Of a stretch of 64,000 bases of DNA, positions 12,441 through 23,900 are shown in pieces. This DNA comes from Circinella umbellata (Eukaryota; Mucoromycota; Mucoromycetes; Mucorales; Lichtheimiaceae). The stretch spans positions 868,001 to 932,000 of the forward strand of contig JAIWNF010000006.1 of assembly GCA_025093555.1 (NCBI GenBank), written 5' to 3'. Within the stretch, counting starts at the first letter, position 1; each line of letters begins with the position of its first letter. Both the position numbers and the translations under genes were made by a program. The notes under the pieces were generated by a model. The model was not told the DNA's origin. It ran no database searches and saw only the letters and a program-made list of their open reading frames with translations.

Positions 12441-15400
12441 ATGTTGTCCACTCAAGATTTTATACATCAAAATGCCATCAATGTATTCACAAGTCATCAT
12501 CGTAAAAATTATGGACGAGAAACCGTAAGTCTCTTCTTCTCTCTCTCTCTGTCTTTTTTTTTGTGTTCAATATAGGTTTTGTGTTTTTTTTTATGGCTGA
12601 TCATATTTTTTTATTGAATTAGCAGGTACATTAAACTAATAAAGATCTTTATTTGATAACATAATGATAATAGTAATATTATAATTATTATGTATGGATT
12701 CTTGAATTGACTCAACTGTGTAATGTATATATGTTATAAAGCCTCCAACGATGGATGATATATTACAAGCTTGTGAAGGACCACCCAGATTATTTACGCG
12801 TAGGTTTAAATAAAAATCATGCTCTTTTTTATATTTAATCTTTTAACCCGCGTTATTTTTCGTTCCTGAAAACTTTCAAAATAATCTAGTACGTGATTCA
12901 CCAGTAAAATCATTACTGGATACTCAGCTTCCAAAAGCATTAGCACAAGATTATTACGTTGGTATGTTATCAGCAATATATATATATATATATAAGGATC
13001 GTGTTATTTTCACAAAGAAACTAAAATTGCTTTTTTTTATATATATTAACCCTTGTATCTATATTATTTTATATTAGCTGTTGCTGTTGTTTATCTGAAA
13101 GAAAAACTCGGTTCTTTGAATAGTAATGACGTATGTCCTCACACAATTTATATTCCTTTGATTCTAAAATATATATATAAAAGAAGTACTAACATTAAAT
13201 AAAAACAAATAATAAAAAAGGATGAATGGGTTCGACTCGTTGAACTAGTCTATGGGCTTTATGATACTATAAGTAAACCACTAGATATGACTTTATTGAT
13301 GTAAGCTCAAAACTTATTCATTAAACGTGTTTATATAAAGAGTATAAACTATATGAAAAAAAAAAGAAACTAAAAGTAACAGATACATAACACAAAACAA
13401 TAACAATACAGGGATAGTCCACTTTGGTCACCAGAGCTTAAAACACGTCTTCGTCATGCATGTAGCAAATACTTATCAGAACTACTTGAGTCTATGCCGA
13501 AAATGATTCAAGCAAGACGTAAATTTTATATTGATGCTTGTCGATATTTTGAAATTATTTATGCGTATAATCATTCTATGCTGATTGCTCCCGCTTATGA
13601 ATCTTTTGATACAGCACTGTTATGTTCAACTTTGGATCAAAATTTACCTCCTCTTGTGGATGCTGCACAAATGTCTGATGATCTATTACAAAAACAAATT
13701 GACCACCTTGTAATGGAAGATCCACCTCATTCTCTGGACTGGATTATCGATAATTCCGAAGAAGAAGAAGTACCATTAGAGAAAGCAGAGATAGCTATTG
13801 GCGAATTCACTCGAATTTGTATCCAAGCCAATACGCTTGGGTTAAATCCAAAGTTGAATGAATCTGTCTATGATATGGCAAGTAAAAGGTTCCAACTACC
13901 AGACGATGATAGTTGGGATCAAGTGATCACAGAACATGTATTACAACAACAATTACAATGGATGCGATTAGTGGTGTTACCATGGTATTCGTATAGCTTA
14001 CAAGAAATGGATGATGTGGAAGATATATCACAACAAAAAGTACGAAAAGCAAATAAAGAAGATTGGTATGAGTTTTTAAGGAACAAGATTGTATTAGAAC
14101 ATACTTTTTATAAGGCATTTTATGATTCTCGGTAATTGTTATTCTGTATTTTTTTTTTTTACTCATTTTTGAACAGAGACGGAACAAAAAAAGCTGACAT
14201 CTGTTTTAAAACATCTACTTACACTACTATTACAATATTAGCGTGGAAAGAATTTTTGATATTATCACTGAGTACCCTACATCAAAACCTGTCGTGGAAG
14301 ATCTCAAGGTATTAAACAAAAAAGCTTACTTGAAAATGAGTTGATAACTAAACTATCTTCTTTTTTTTATTCTTTATTTTTTTTTTTTGGGGGGGGATAA
14401 CAGTTTATTGCAGATAAAAGCTCATCTGAAAATTTGACACAATGGTCAAGTATACCCAATCGTATCAAAGATGCTGTTTTAAAAGAGTATGTTAAGAATA
14501 ATAACCATTATGTATCTATAAAAAAACATGCGATAATGTGTAACTAAACCAATGTTCTTTTTATAAAGATTTCGAACTCGACTATTACGAAATGGAACTT
14601 GGGCCGCTGATATTCTTCAACAATATATTTTATGTATCCAATGTCTGAAAGTGATTGATCCAACTTGTTCAATTCTTATTCCAATTATTGAAGTGATGCA
14701 AGAATATTGGAGGTAAATTTTATATATAGAAGCATAAGTGAAAGACTGATCAGTGGATGGATTGGATTAAATATGTATGGTTCCTATTTATTTAGTTCGA
14801 AACGAAAAGATATTGTACCAGCTGTTGTAGAAATGATCCGAGAAGGTGAAGAATATGGATTAGATGATGAAAATATATATGTATTCGGCGATGGTGAACT
14901 TGAAAGACAAGATAGTAAAGATGAGCGAGGTATATAAATATATTTTGTGAATTTTCTCGATTTCACTATATATTACCATGAATACGTACTTTTTTTGTCT
15001 ATAGCTTTACGCTAATTTTTATTATTTATTTTCTAAATAGAAAAACTCTTACGATTACAACAAATGTCATTGGATCCTGTTGCTATGTTAATTAGTATCT
15101 GTGGCTCTACTACCGCATTTGTGGAACAATATCAAGAAAAATTGGGCAAAGCAATAATGCTATCCAATAATTATGATACAGATGAAGAGGTATATATGTA
15201 TATATGTATAATCTAAGCAAGAAGTATTGCTACATTATTTCCATGAAAATCTAACTTTTTTTCCTATAATAAACCAGATGATCAAATTAGAAATGTTGAA
15301 ACGTCGATTCCCAGAAAATACAATGACAAGTTGTGATATCATGGTTAAAGACATGGCAGAAAGTAGAAGATTGGATCGACAGATTCATGAAGATGCTCAA

Positions 15401-15958
15401 GAAGTTCAACCGAATTTTCATGCTATGATATTATCAAGACATTACTGGCCTGAAGAAAACTCAGATGATGATGATGATGACGACAATTATAACTTACAAG
15501 AACAGGAACAACATAAATCATCAATAAATATATTAGAGAATATGGATCAAACATTAAATGCCTATCAAGAAAAGTTTAAACATTATAAAGCCAATCGAAA
15601 ATTACAATGGACTCCGGCACATGGTTCAGTATCTATCGAATTGGAATTCAAATCAAGAACCGTAGAAATGACAACAGATCCAGTTTCAGCACAAGTCATT
15701 TCTGTATTTCAAGGCAAAGGCAAGTGATTTATAAAAAAAAACATTATGTGCTATATATGAGATAGATACAATATAATTTAATAATGATAAATTTCTTATT
15801 ATATCTTTAATTCGATAGGTCAAAGATATACAGATGAAGAGATAGCAAGCAAGATTCATATTGGTTTAAACAAAGTAATGGATAGTTTAGAATATTGGGA
15901 AAAAGAAGGCATTTTGATTTTATCAAATGATTCTAAATATCAACTTGTTGAAGAATGA
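12441..15958 (+). CDS. APC2: Anaphase-promoting complex subunit 2 (cullin-like)
   Basis: Thirteen exons: 12441-12524, 12742-12799, 12890-12961, 13078-13130, 13221-13300, 13412-14131, 14242-14308, 14404-14486, 14569-14712, 14796-14929, 15041-15189, 15278-15719 and 15819-15958. Together they encode 741 residues. Apc2 is the cullin scaffold of APC/C; with Apc11 it ubiquitinates cyclins and securin in the nucleus. Family marks are the helical repeat ending DILQQYILCIQCLKVIDP with EYWRSKRKDIV, the cullin-homology segment CDIMVKDMAESRRLDRQI, SRHYWPEE, LQWTPAHGSVSIEL, and a C-terminal winged helix (DEEIASKIHIGLNKVMDSL). The last intron starts with GC (AG|GCAAGT); the plain GT nearby breaks the frame. 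Like other Apc2 proteins it lacks an obvious neddylation-site context. Confidence 0.93.
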
Positions 15959-16369
15959 TTGTAATAAAGAAATGTCTTTTTTTTATATATTACAACACTA
16001 TCTCCAGCGTATGGGTGGATAGCTGGAGTACTTTATATTAAAATTAGTTATTGTGGTAAGACAAACAAATTTATATTTGTTTGTTTTTTTATGCGTAGCA
16101 CGGTATTTTTTAACAAGTAGAAGAAAAAAATTACTAAAATGGTGCTTATATTTAAAAACAAAAACTGGTATATATTCGTTTACATTATTATACCCTTTTA
16201 CCCATGCACTACAACGAAATTTATTATACAGAGAGCAGTGCAATGCATTATATAGTCAATAACATTATCTTTGTCTTTAATAGTTTCAAGTAATAGTGTA
16301 CCATAACTATTATATGGTAGAGTATAATAATTAAAAATATCACATGTATAAAATATTTATTCTCGGAAG
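15959..16369. other. Convergent intergenic between APC2 and TLP copy 1
   Basis: 3' ends of both genes. It is AT-rich and the ORFs on each strand (15998-16243 minus, 16053-16262) lack motifs. Confidence 0.45.
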
Positions 16370-16491
16370 TATATCGAAATTTTGTTTATATATGAAAAAG
16401 TTACAACAGTCCAGCTGTTTTTTTTATTTAATGGAATGTTTTTTTAAGAAAGAAGAGGGAAATGAATGGTATATATAGATTTGATATTTTT

Positions 16492-17298
16492 TTAGGGGCA
16501 GAAAGTGACAGTGTATTTGTCAGCTTTACATCCAAATGTACTCTTGGCATCATCATAAGCATAACTATAAGCATCGGAACAACCAGACTTGAATTGATCA
16601 GCATATTCGCTAGCCTTACACTTGTCAGGAGAGTTATATTCACCAGTACAACAATATTCTTCAGTACCAAAGGCAGCACAAGCACTTTTACATGCACCAT
16701 TGTCACCCTTTAATTCATCAGGACATGTTGGCAAGCTTGAACATGTAGGTGATCCACAGTTATAACCATCACCACCACCAGATTGGCCTTCAGGTTCGAT
16801 ACTCATGGGTAAGTTGAAACCATCGACAAACGAAATATCATAAAAATCACTTCCTTCATAACCCTTGAATAAGAATTCGGCAAGTGAGACCGCAGAGCCA
16901 TATGAGCCACAATCACCACCATCTTTACAACCCCAGAATCGACCAGACCAGTCGGAGCTGACTTGGAAATCATGCGACGAACCAGCAGAAACATCTTGAT
17001 CTTCTTGATCGCCGCCACCATTGGTTAACTTGTAGACTTTAAGATTATTGCTACAACTATTTTTGACAGTAACTTTAACGTCACCACCACCGCCGCCACC
17101 ACCATCACCCGATGAAGTAGAATTACCACCGCCTGAGGAAGAAGATGCAGATGGACTTGAAGAGGATGAAGTAGAAGAACCACCACCTGCTCCAGAAGAT
17201 GAAGGTGAAGCAGAGTCAGGTGACGCGGAACTAGCAGGAGCAGCCAAGCTAACGCCAGCGAAAGCAAGGATAGCAGTAATCTTGATAATGTTCAACAT
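16492..17298 (-). CDS. Secreted thaumatin-like protein, copy 1
   Basis: Single-exon gene of 268 residues. A signal peptide (MLNIIKITAILAFAGVSLA, cut near Ala-Ala) is followed by a Ser/Gly/Pro-rich linker of about 50 residues ending in a Gly run, then a thaumatin (PR-5/GH152-like) domain. Marks are WSGRFWGC, GDCGS, LAEFLFKG, DFYDISFVDGFNLPM, EEYCC, and SDAYSYAYDDAKS before TFCP. About 14 Cys could form seven disulfides, and the acidic-cleft residues R, E, D, D, D are present. TLPs bind or cleave beta-glucans in fungal walls; activity here is not shown. A TATA box lies at 17369-17377. It differs from copies 2 and 3 by a few residues (SSASP for SSTSP, a shorter GQSGGGDG). Confidence 0.93.
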   Translation of the reverse strand: MLNIIKITAILAFAGVSLAAPASSASPDSASPSSSGAGGGSSTSSSSSPSASSSSGGGNSTSSGDGGGGGGGDVKVTVKNSCSNNLKVYKLTNGGGDQEDQDVSAGSSHDFQVSSDWSGRFWGCKDGGDCGSYGSAVSLAEFLFKGYEGSDFYDISFVDGFNLPMSIEPEGQSGGGDGYNCGSPTCSSLPTCPDELKGDNGACKSACAAFGTEEYCCTGEYNSPDKCKASEYADQFKSGCSDAYSYAYDDAKSTFGCKADKYTVTFCP

Positions 17299-17368
17299 AT
17301 TGTTCTTGGATATAATGTATTTGTATAAAGATAATTAAAAAAAAAGTCGAAATATGTCCCTGGATGAC

Positions 17369-17377
17369 CTTTTTATA
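17369..17377 (-). promoter_or_regulatory. TATA box of TLP copy 1
   Basis: TATAAAAAG on the minus strand, 71-79 bases before the ATG. The same element stands at almost the same distance in all four TLP copies. Confidence 0.6.
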
Positions 17378-17997
17378 TTCATTTTTTTTCTGTACCTGAA
17401 TAATAATGAAACTGAATCATATTGAGTCGTCCTGAAAACGGTATGCTCTTCTGGTTTATGGTTTGTAAAGTATCATAAAATCAAACAATGATGATTGCCA
17501 AGAATAAAATATGGTGCTAGTGTTTCCAATGTTTAGAAAATCAATTTGTTATGTGTAAGTATACTTTGTTTAAGATATTGATAATTCCACGATAAACCTA
17601 TAAAACAAGCCCTTGTATTTTGAGATTCGAATTAATCTAAAACGAAATGGCGATCCCGACGATCTAGAGTATCTGACACAGAACATCTAGAAACAAAATA
17701 TGAAAACCAAAAGGATAATCGTTGTTCCTGAAAGGGGTGTGTGTTGCGAAACGTACAAAATAACTTTGGCAAATATACAGTATAATTTTAGAACGTGGCT
17801 TCGAACATATACTGATAGTAATGAAACAAAGACAATATTTCTGAACTCAGGAAAACAAAACAATCATTAATTATCTTTAGTCAACAAGCAAACGTATCGA
17901 TGGATTTACCTTGTCGTAGTCCTGTGTATTGAGTGGTTGAAGAAGAGCCGACATCTTCATTGATATTAATTCGTTTTTGAGTAGAAAAATAAATAAA

Positions 17998-18780
17998 TTA
18001 GAAGTGCTGTTGATGGTGTATATTGAAAAACCATATTTTTACAACACTCGTGCCCGATAAATAAACCAGAACATGTAGGTGATCATATATCTTTTCAAAA
18101 ATTAACAAAAGTTCAATCGTATCGTGAAGGAGTTGGTGCTTTGTTTGTTCTATTATACGTCCTACCAAAAGCCCATAATCTACAATAAATCGGTCAGATA
18201 AAAATTCTGTTTGAAAAGGTGCGATTAATGTCGAGCCACACGAATGCATTTGTTGATGATTCTTACGATTAATTTAGCATCGCCAATTATGCAGTAATGA
18301 TAGGTCATCAATTTTAGGTAGTAAATTTAGACAAGTGTTTTTTTGCTACGGTATAGAATATATCACGTCTCGACAAGCTTGATTATAGATGTTGGTGATT
18401 CATTTCTCTTCTGGTTGCTCTATTTGAAAGATCATTTTGCAGTACTTACCTCGTAATTTATCAAAGTGAAAATCACAAATTATATAGTGCTTTGGCGTTG
18501 TTGGGGTCGAGGGAGGCAGATGGTGGTAATGAACTCAACATTGAATTAATCGATAGATTATCTACCTCATCCGCAGTGTATAGTAATTGGTAACAACCCA
18601 AAGCTCCTGTCTGCGTACCTTCAGGAGCAGTATGAGTTTCACTAGTAGCAGGGTGTTATAGCTGAGCAGTATACCTTGATGTTTGCCTCTGTTGAATAGT
18701 TCTTTGAACGTAGCTGGCAGAGACTTCACTGTTTTGTCGCCATCTGGTGCTTGACCGAATAGCTAAGATGTTTGGTATTT
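17998..18780 (-). pseudogene. Decayed coding sequence of unknown family
   Basis: Two coding-like stretches on the minus strand. Around 18480-18770 one frame reads as ordinary protein (for example EVDNLSINSMLSSLPP and TAPEGTQTGALGCYQ) but is broken by a stop. At 17998-18249 a frame begins MHSCGSTLIAPFQTEFLSD. Intervening sequence has stops in all frames. I do not recognise the protein. The location beside a TLP repeat unit and a MITE suggests a dead mobile-element gene or a duplicated fragment. Confidence 0.35.
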
Positions 18781-20165
18781 CTTTTTAAAGTGAGGAAATT
18801 TGAACTTCAGTTGCTGATATCACTTGACTTGAACATATATCACATGGGATGGTTGGTCGCGCAGAAAACGGTTTCGCTTACTTTGTAACCCTTTTAGCTT
18901 TTTTATGTCGCCACGATTCACGTTGTCAAGAGTATCGTAAATTAAACTTATTCATTTTAGTTTTACTGTACGTAACATATTTTCACTGAGATTGAGGTGG
19001 TAATAATAGATCTAATGTTGAGACGTGAAGTTTCTGTCAACGTTTTTACAAAACGTCGTCGAAAACCGTTTAATGTGGTGCTGAGCGTTGGATTGGCGAG
19101 CTGTGTGGCCTCCCTATTTGAAAAGAGTTTGAATTATATTATATTTGGAGTAAAATAAAGATAATATGTAGTTTGAAATACGTATATCCCAAATATAATC
19201 AATCGAATGCGTTTAATCGATTAGTTCTAAGCTCACCCATGAGCTGATTGCATAAATATCAAAAATATCATCTGTTACTTACGAAATGTTAATGTTCATT
19301 GAGGTAAAACTCAATCATTTATTGTGGTCATTGCAATCGCCCCAGTAATGTCAAGGAGCCGTTGTTTTTTAATCTAAGATGAAAATAAGAAGGAAATTAC
19401 TGTAACTGCCAAAAAAAATTAGTTTTTTTTCCTTCGCTTCGCGAACAATTACTTCTATTTGCCTCATACATGGTAGACGCTATAAACATCTCCCCACTAT
19501 GACAAAAAAGAACCTTGCGTCCAGTTGAAAAAAAATGAACCGCCTAAAAAAAGGAAACATCCCGTATAAAATAAATCTTAATTCTAATGGTTATATATTA
19601 CTACTACCATTCAATCTCTGTAATTATACATTTGTTTGTAGTACGTAGTACAGTGTAACAAATCCAAAGTTGAAGATAAAGAGGGGTGTCCCTAGTACTT
19701 TCCATTTATAATTATTGATTGGGAAAACGTGAACAAAAACAATACTTTTACGTCAAACAAATGATGAACTGGGTCTTGTTTTACAATGGATGCAGATCCA
19801 CTATCCAAGCAATTAAGGAGCTGGTCTGTGCACAAGAGGGAAAATTCAGAAAATTAGGTAGCGTCGTACAATTGAGATCAAATGGTAAAAAAAAAAGTGA
19901 AACTAATATTCTACTTATATACATTTTATATATAGCCAAATATGAATATTATGGATTTAAAAGAAAAAAAAACAATGTATTGAATGGATTTATAAACGCG
20001 CTGAAGAAATTTCTCGCTATGGAAAAGGAGCTCGGCAATTAGAACAAAATGTTGTTCAATTAGGAAGTGAACTTTTGGGCTGAAGTTCTAGTCGTAAAAA
20101 GAACAATTACATTGGTGTTACTGCATATCAATGTAGATAAAAGATACGTTTATGAAGGGTCACTA
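18781..20165. other. Gene-poor spacer with one coding-like tail
   Basis: No complete gene recognised. On the plus strand 19981-20083 one frame (ending YGKGARQLEQNVVQLGSELLG, then TGA) has protein-like composition. The upstream ORF starting at 19719 is in another frame, and I could not find a splice joining them convincingly. It is either a small intron-containing gene or a decayed one. Confidence 0.3.
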
Positions 20166-20511
20166 CAGTCAACCCCCCAGTTTTTGCACACCTGAGATTT
20201 CCTAATTTTTTGTTGCAGAACCGAATACTCGCAACAAACGAAACTTGATATGTATCAAAATACAGCATCTCATCAATTATTCTTTGCAAACATTTTGGGT
20301 ATCTCCATATTTGGATAAAGATTCATAAGAATAATATACACAATTATAAAAATTATAGTATGGGTTACTCCCGATTAGCACAACTAGCCCAAAAACCTTG
20401 ATGCAAGTTGCAAGTTGCGATTCTATTAAGTATTTTTAACATTTCCAAAAACCAATGGTGCAGAACCGGGTAATTTACACAAGCGGGAGGTGCAAAAGCG
20501 GGGGTTGACTG
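20166..20511. mobile_element. Pogo/Tc1-type MITE with TA target duplication
   Basis: The left end TA|CAGTCAACCCCCCAG...TTTTGCAC (20166) and right end GTGCAAAAGCGGGGGTTGACTG|TA (to 20511) form imperfect terminal inverted repeats of about 23 bases, flanked by TA on both sides. The 346-base interior has no transposase. CAGTCAACC ends and TA duplication are typical of pogo/Fot1-like Tc1-mariner elements, so this is probably a non-autonomous derivative. Confidence 0.75.
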
Positions 20512-20987
20512 TAGTGGAGTTATATATTACACTACACGAATGAGCGAGAAAATGCCTTATTTTGGGACTTATACGTACACACGAATGAGAAAACTTCATC
20601 AAATATTTAATAAAAAAATAGTTGGTAACTGTTTTTATAATTATTGTTTTTATTTCATTCATTTGATACTCTGTTTGTAGTATAGTAAAAATAGTCCCTC
20701 GAAAAAAAAAAGAAAAAAGAAATCAACAGTTGGAGAAAAAAAAAGACATTTGAGAAAAAAAATGGAAAAAACAGTAATAGATACAAGCAGACAAGCAAGA
20801 ACAAAAAAAATAGAAGAAGAGAAAGAAAGAAAGAAAAAGAAAAACTAATACATTGAAAGGAGGTTTGATGGAAAAATTGAGAGTGGGTTATATAAATAAT
20901 AATAATTTCACCAAGTGTGCCTTATATATGGTAATAAATTGGGTTATAAAAAAAAGTGGTGGTGGTGGGGGAAAGCTTTTTTTCTAA

Positions 20988-23900
20988 TTAAGCAAAAGGA
21001 TTAGCAGCCAATACACGGACTACTGGAGGTGGTTTGATTGTTTCAACAATGACTGCCACCTTGATTCTATCAAGTGCTTTAATTGTTTGTGAAGATTGAT
21101 CCATACTATATCCAGTACTATCTGATAATCTCGAACGTAAAACAGAAGCGCGTCTACCAACAGGACGTTTTACAATAGGTTGTTGTTTTTCAGTTGTTGC
21201 CGTTGCTTTCTTATTAAATGTATTATTAGGTTCCAATTTTCTGGTCATTACTGTAGCTGTATCCGTAATCTCTTCTTCCATTTCTTCCAATAATGCTTCT
21301 TCATCCAAATCATCTTCATCCTCAGATTCATACGTTTGATGATGACCTGTGGGTGTAGCCACACCCTTTTTCCAATAAAGAGATAAAGAATCGATATGTT
21401 CATCAAAATTGGAACGCCATACAGGTAAATGAGCTAAATGAATACGTTTCTCAATATTTAAATCAGGAACAAGAACATCAAAGTATTGATCAAATACCGC
21501 AACAACAATAGCATCACGGAATACAACAATGTTGTTAACAGGAGGTTGTTGCTTGGCACATAAATAACGAGAAAGGAATAATAAACTTGTTTGTTCCCTA
21601 GCAGCACGACCCGCTTCCTTTTTAACATTACAATGTTGAGCTAATTTTTGTATTGTATCTCGATCAAGATAGAATTGTTTATCTGAAAAATAATAATATT
21701 ATTATTATTATTGTTATTAATGAGAGAATTTCTTTTTTGGTTTGGTTTGGTTTGATTTGTTATCATTCATTATATATATATATATATATATTAACTTACC
21801 ATCGCTAAGAACTGTATCAAGTTGTCTATGAACAATAATGTCCGCATAACGACGACTAGGTGCTGTGAAATGGGTAAAAAGCGGAACATTAAGAGCATAA
21901 TGGGAATATTTGAGGATATCAAGAGTACCAGTACAATAATACTTTGGTGGATAAAATGTCTTTAATACAAGGGATGTCACCAGCTTACGAAGTTGAGTAT
22001 CCTGAATGGATGAAACAGAATGTTCAATTGTTTTAGCATTTGAAACATCCAAACTGACACCTAAATGACGAGCTGCGTAAGCTTCAAGTTCGCGCTATTA
22101 AAGAAGAAAAAAGAAAATTATTATTCCAATCTGATCGACTGATTATTTCGTCTAGACAGCAAATAAAGGAACTTACAATCTTCCTCTTTACAGGTGGTGC
22201 TTGACGACGACATATTGCTTGATCGGGTAAATGACTAGAAATCTTTTGTGCAACACTAATATTAGCTTGTAACAAAAGTTCTTTAATAAAAGTCACTACT
22301 GGAGGACGTGTAGCAGTGAAAACATTGGATGGAGCTACTTGATAACCATATTCAAATGTAAAATCAAGTTCGTCACGTAAAAGAGTCATGGCACCTCCTT
22401 CTTCTAATCTCATTTCACGCATACCCGATCCAATCATGGCAAGCGTACGAATATCTTGTTCAATACCATGACTTAATTCACCTTCGGGTACAGTAGATTC
22501 TGATGCAATAGATTCATTATCTAATGCTTTTTGTGCTTCTTGGTATGTCAACTTGGCATCCGATCTATCATAAAAATTAATTAATTAATTGAATTAATAT
22601 TTGTTTATCTTTTTTTTCACTTTTTGATATAATAAAACTTACTGTACGACAGTCTTGCCGATCCAAGTATCAAGAATTTTACCCTTAGAAGTAATGGTCC
22701 ATACAACAGAAATGGCTAGTCTATATAGATTAATCAAAATTTACTTTTAATATATATGTAAAAAAAAATATAGTAGCAATAATATATATATATACCTCTT
22801 TTTTCCAGGATCTAAATTAGTCACTTGATCGGTAAGTTCTGTAGGTAACATGGGTACAAATTTATGTTGTAAATCCACACGAACACCACGAGCACGCGCT
22901 TCTTTATCCATAGCTGAATGAGGAACAATATAATGGGTCATATCACAAACATGAACACCTACTTCAAAAGTATCTTCACTTAATTTACGAACCGATAACG
23001 CATCATCCAATGCTAAAAAAAATAAAATCATATGAATAATTAGTAAATCCATGGTCGTACTTGGTAAAGAGCCTTTTCCAAAAAAAGACAGATTGTAATA
23101 CAATAAAATAAAAAATAAAAATAAAAAACCAGGAACATACCATTGGAACCCATTGGATCAATTGTAAATATCCGCTCTTTAGTATAATCGCGACGATCTT
23201 TTAATTCAGTAGCAGTGAATGATTCGACATTATTGGATGTTGGTAAACAAGACATGACAGAATCAGAGAAAGGTTGTTCAGATACATTATTATCGGCAAG
23301 AATGGCCATGACTTGAACATCCAAATCAGTCACTTTGCCCAGTTCTCGTTCAAGATAACCGAATGGATGTAATGAAGTGATTGGCCATCGTTTGATTGAA
23401 CCCTAATATATATATGAGTAATCAAATAAAAAAGGTTATTTCTGTTTGAGAATCCTCCAAAATTATTTTATATATTATAAAAGCACATACCACAAACAAA
23501 CGGTTAATATAAGCATTATTATTATCCACAAAATCAACAGGAGCTTGTTCAATTGGAATAGCAATCAAAGGTACACGCTTATCTGTTGCTTTGAACCAAA
23601 CAATACGAGGTGCTTCCTTTTTAGGACCACTCCCGTCTGCCAATCTTACTTGTTCAGCTTCCTTTTCTTCTTGAGCCCGTTTATTGTTGGGTCGCATCAA
23701 TGTCAATGTTCTAGACTCTTTCATATTAGTTTTTCTTCTTTCTCTTTTTTTCCCCCTGCCTTATCCCAACTTTCTTCTATTTCTTACCCTGAGAAATCTT
23801 GATTTTGTGCACGTTCCAAAACAGCCACAACAACACCAGAATATTTAGGTTTTACTGTATCAATATCATCATCACCACCAAAAATGATTTCATTTTCATC

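Larger units (their letters stand above)
16370..17692 (-). repeat. TLP repeat unit, copy 1
   Basis: Homology with the other three TLP units runs from about 110 bases past the stop to roughly 390 bases upstream of the start. Its upstream edge includes GTTCTGTGTCAGATA (about 17680), which also lies at about 30981 in unit A, followed by GGGATCGCCATTTCG. Boundaries were set by eye. Confidence 0.7.

Noticed and set aside
17048..17338. Antisense ORF opposite TLP copy 1 (and its counterparts at 31329-31616, 36517-36804 and 62982-63275)
   Set aside because: It is the reverse strand of the Ser/Gly linker; its Pro/Glu-rich product follows from repeat codons and has no start context or motif.
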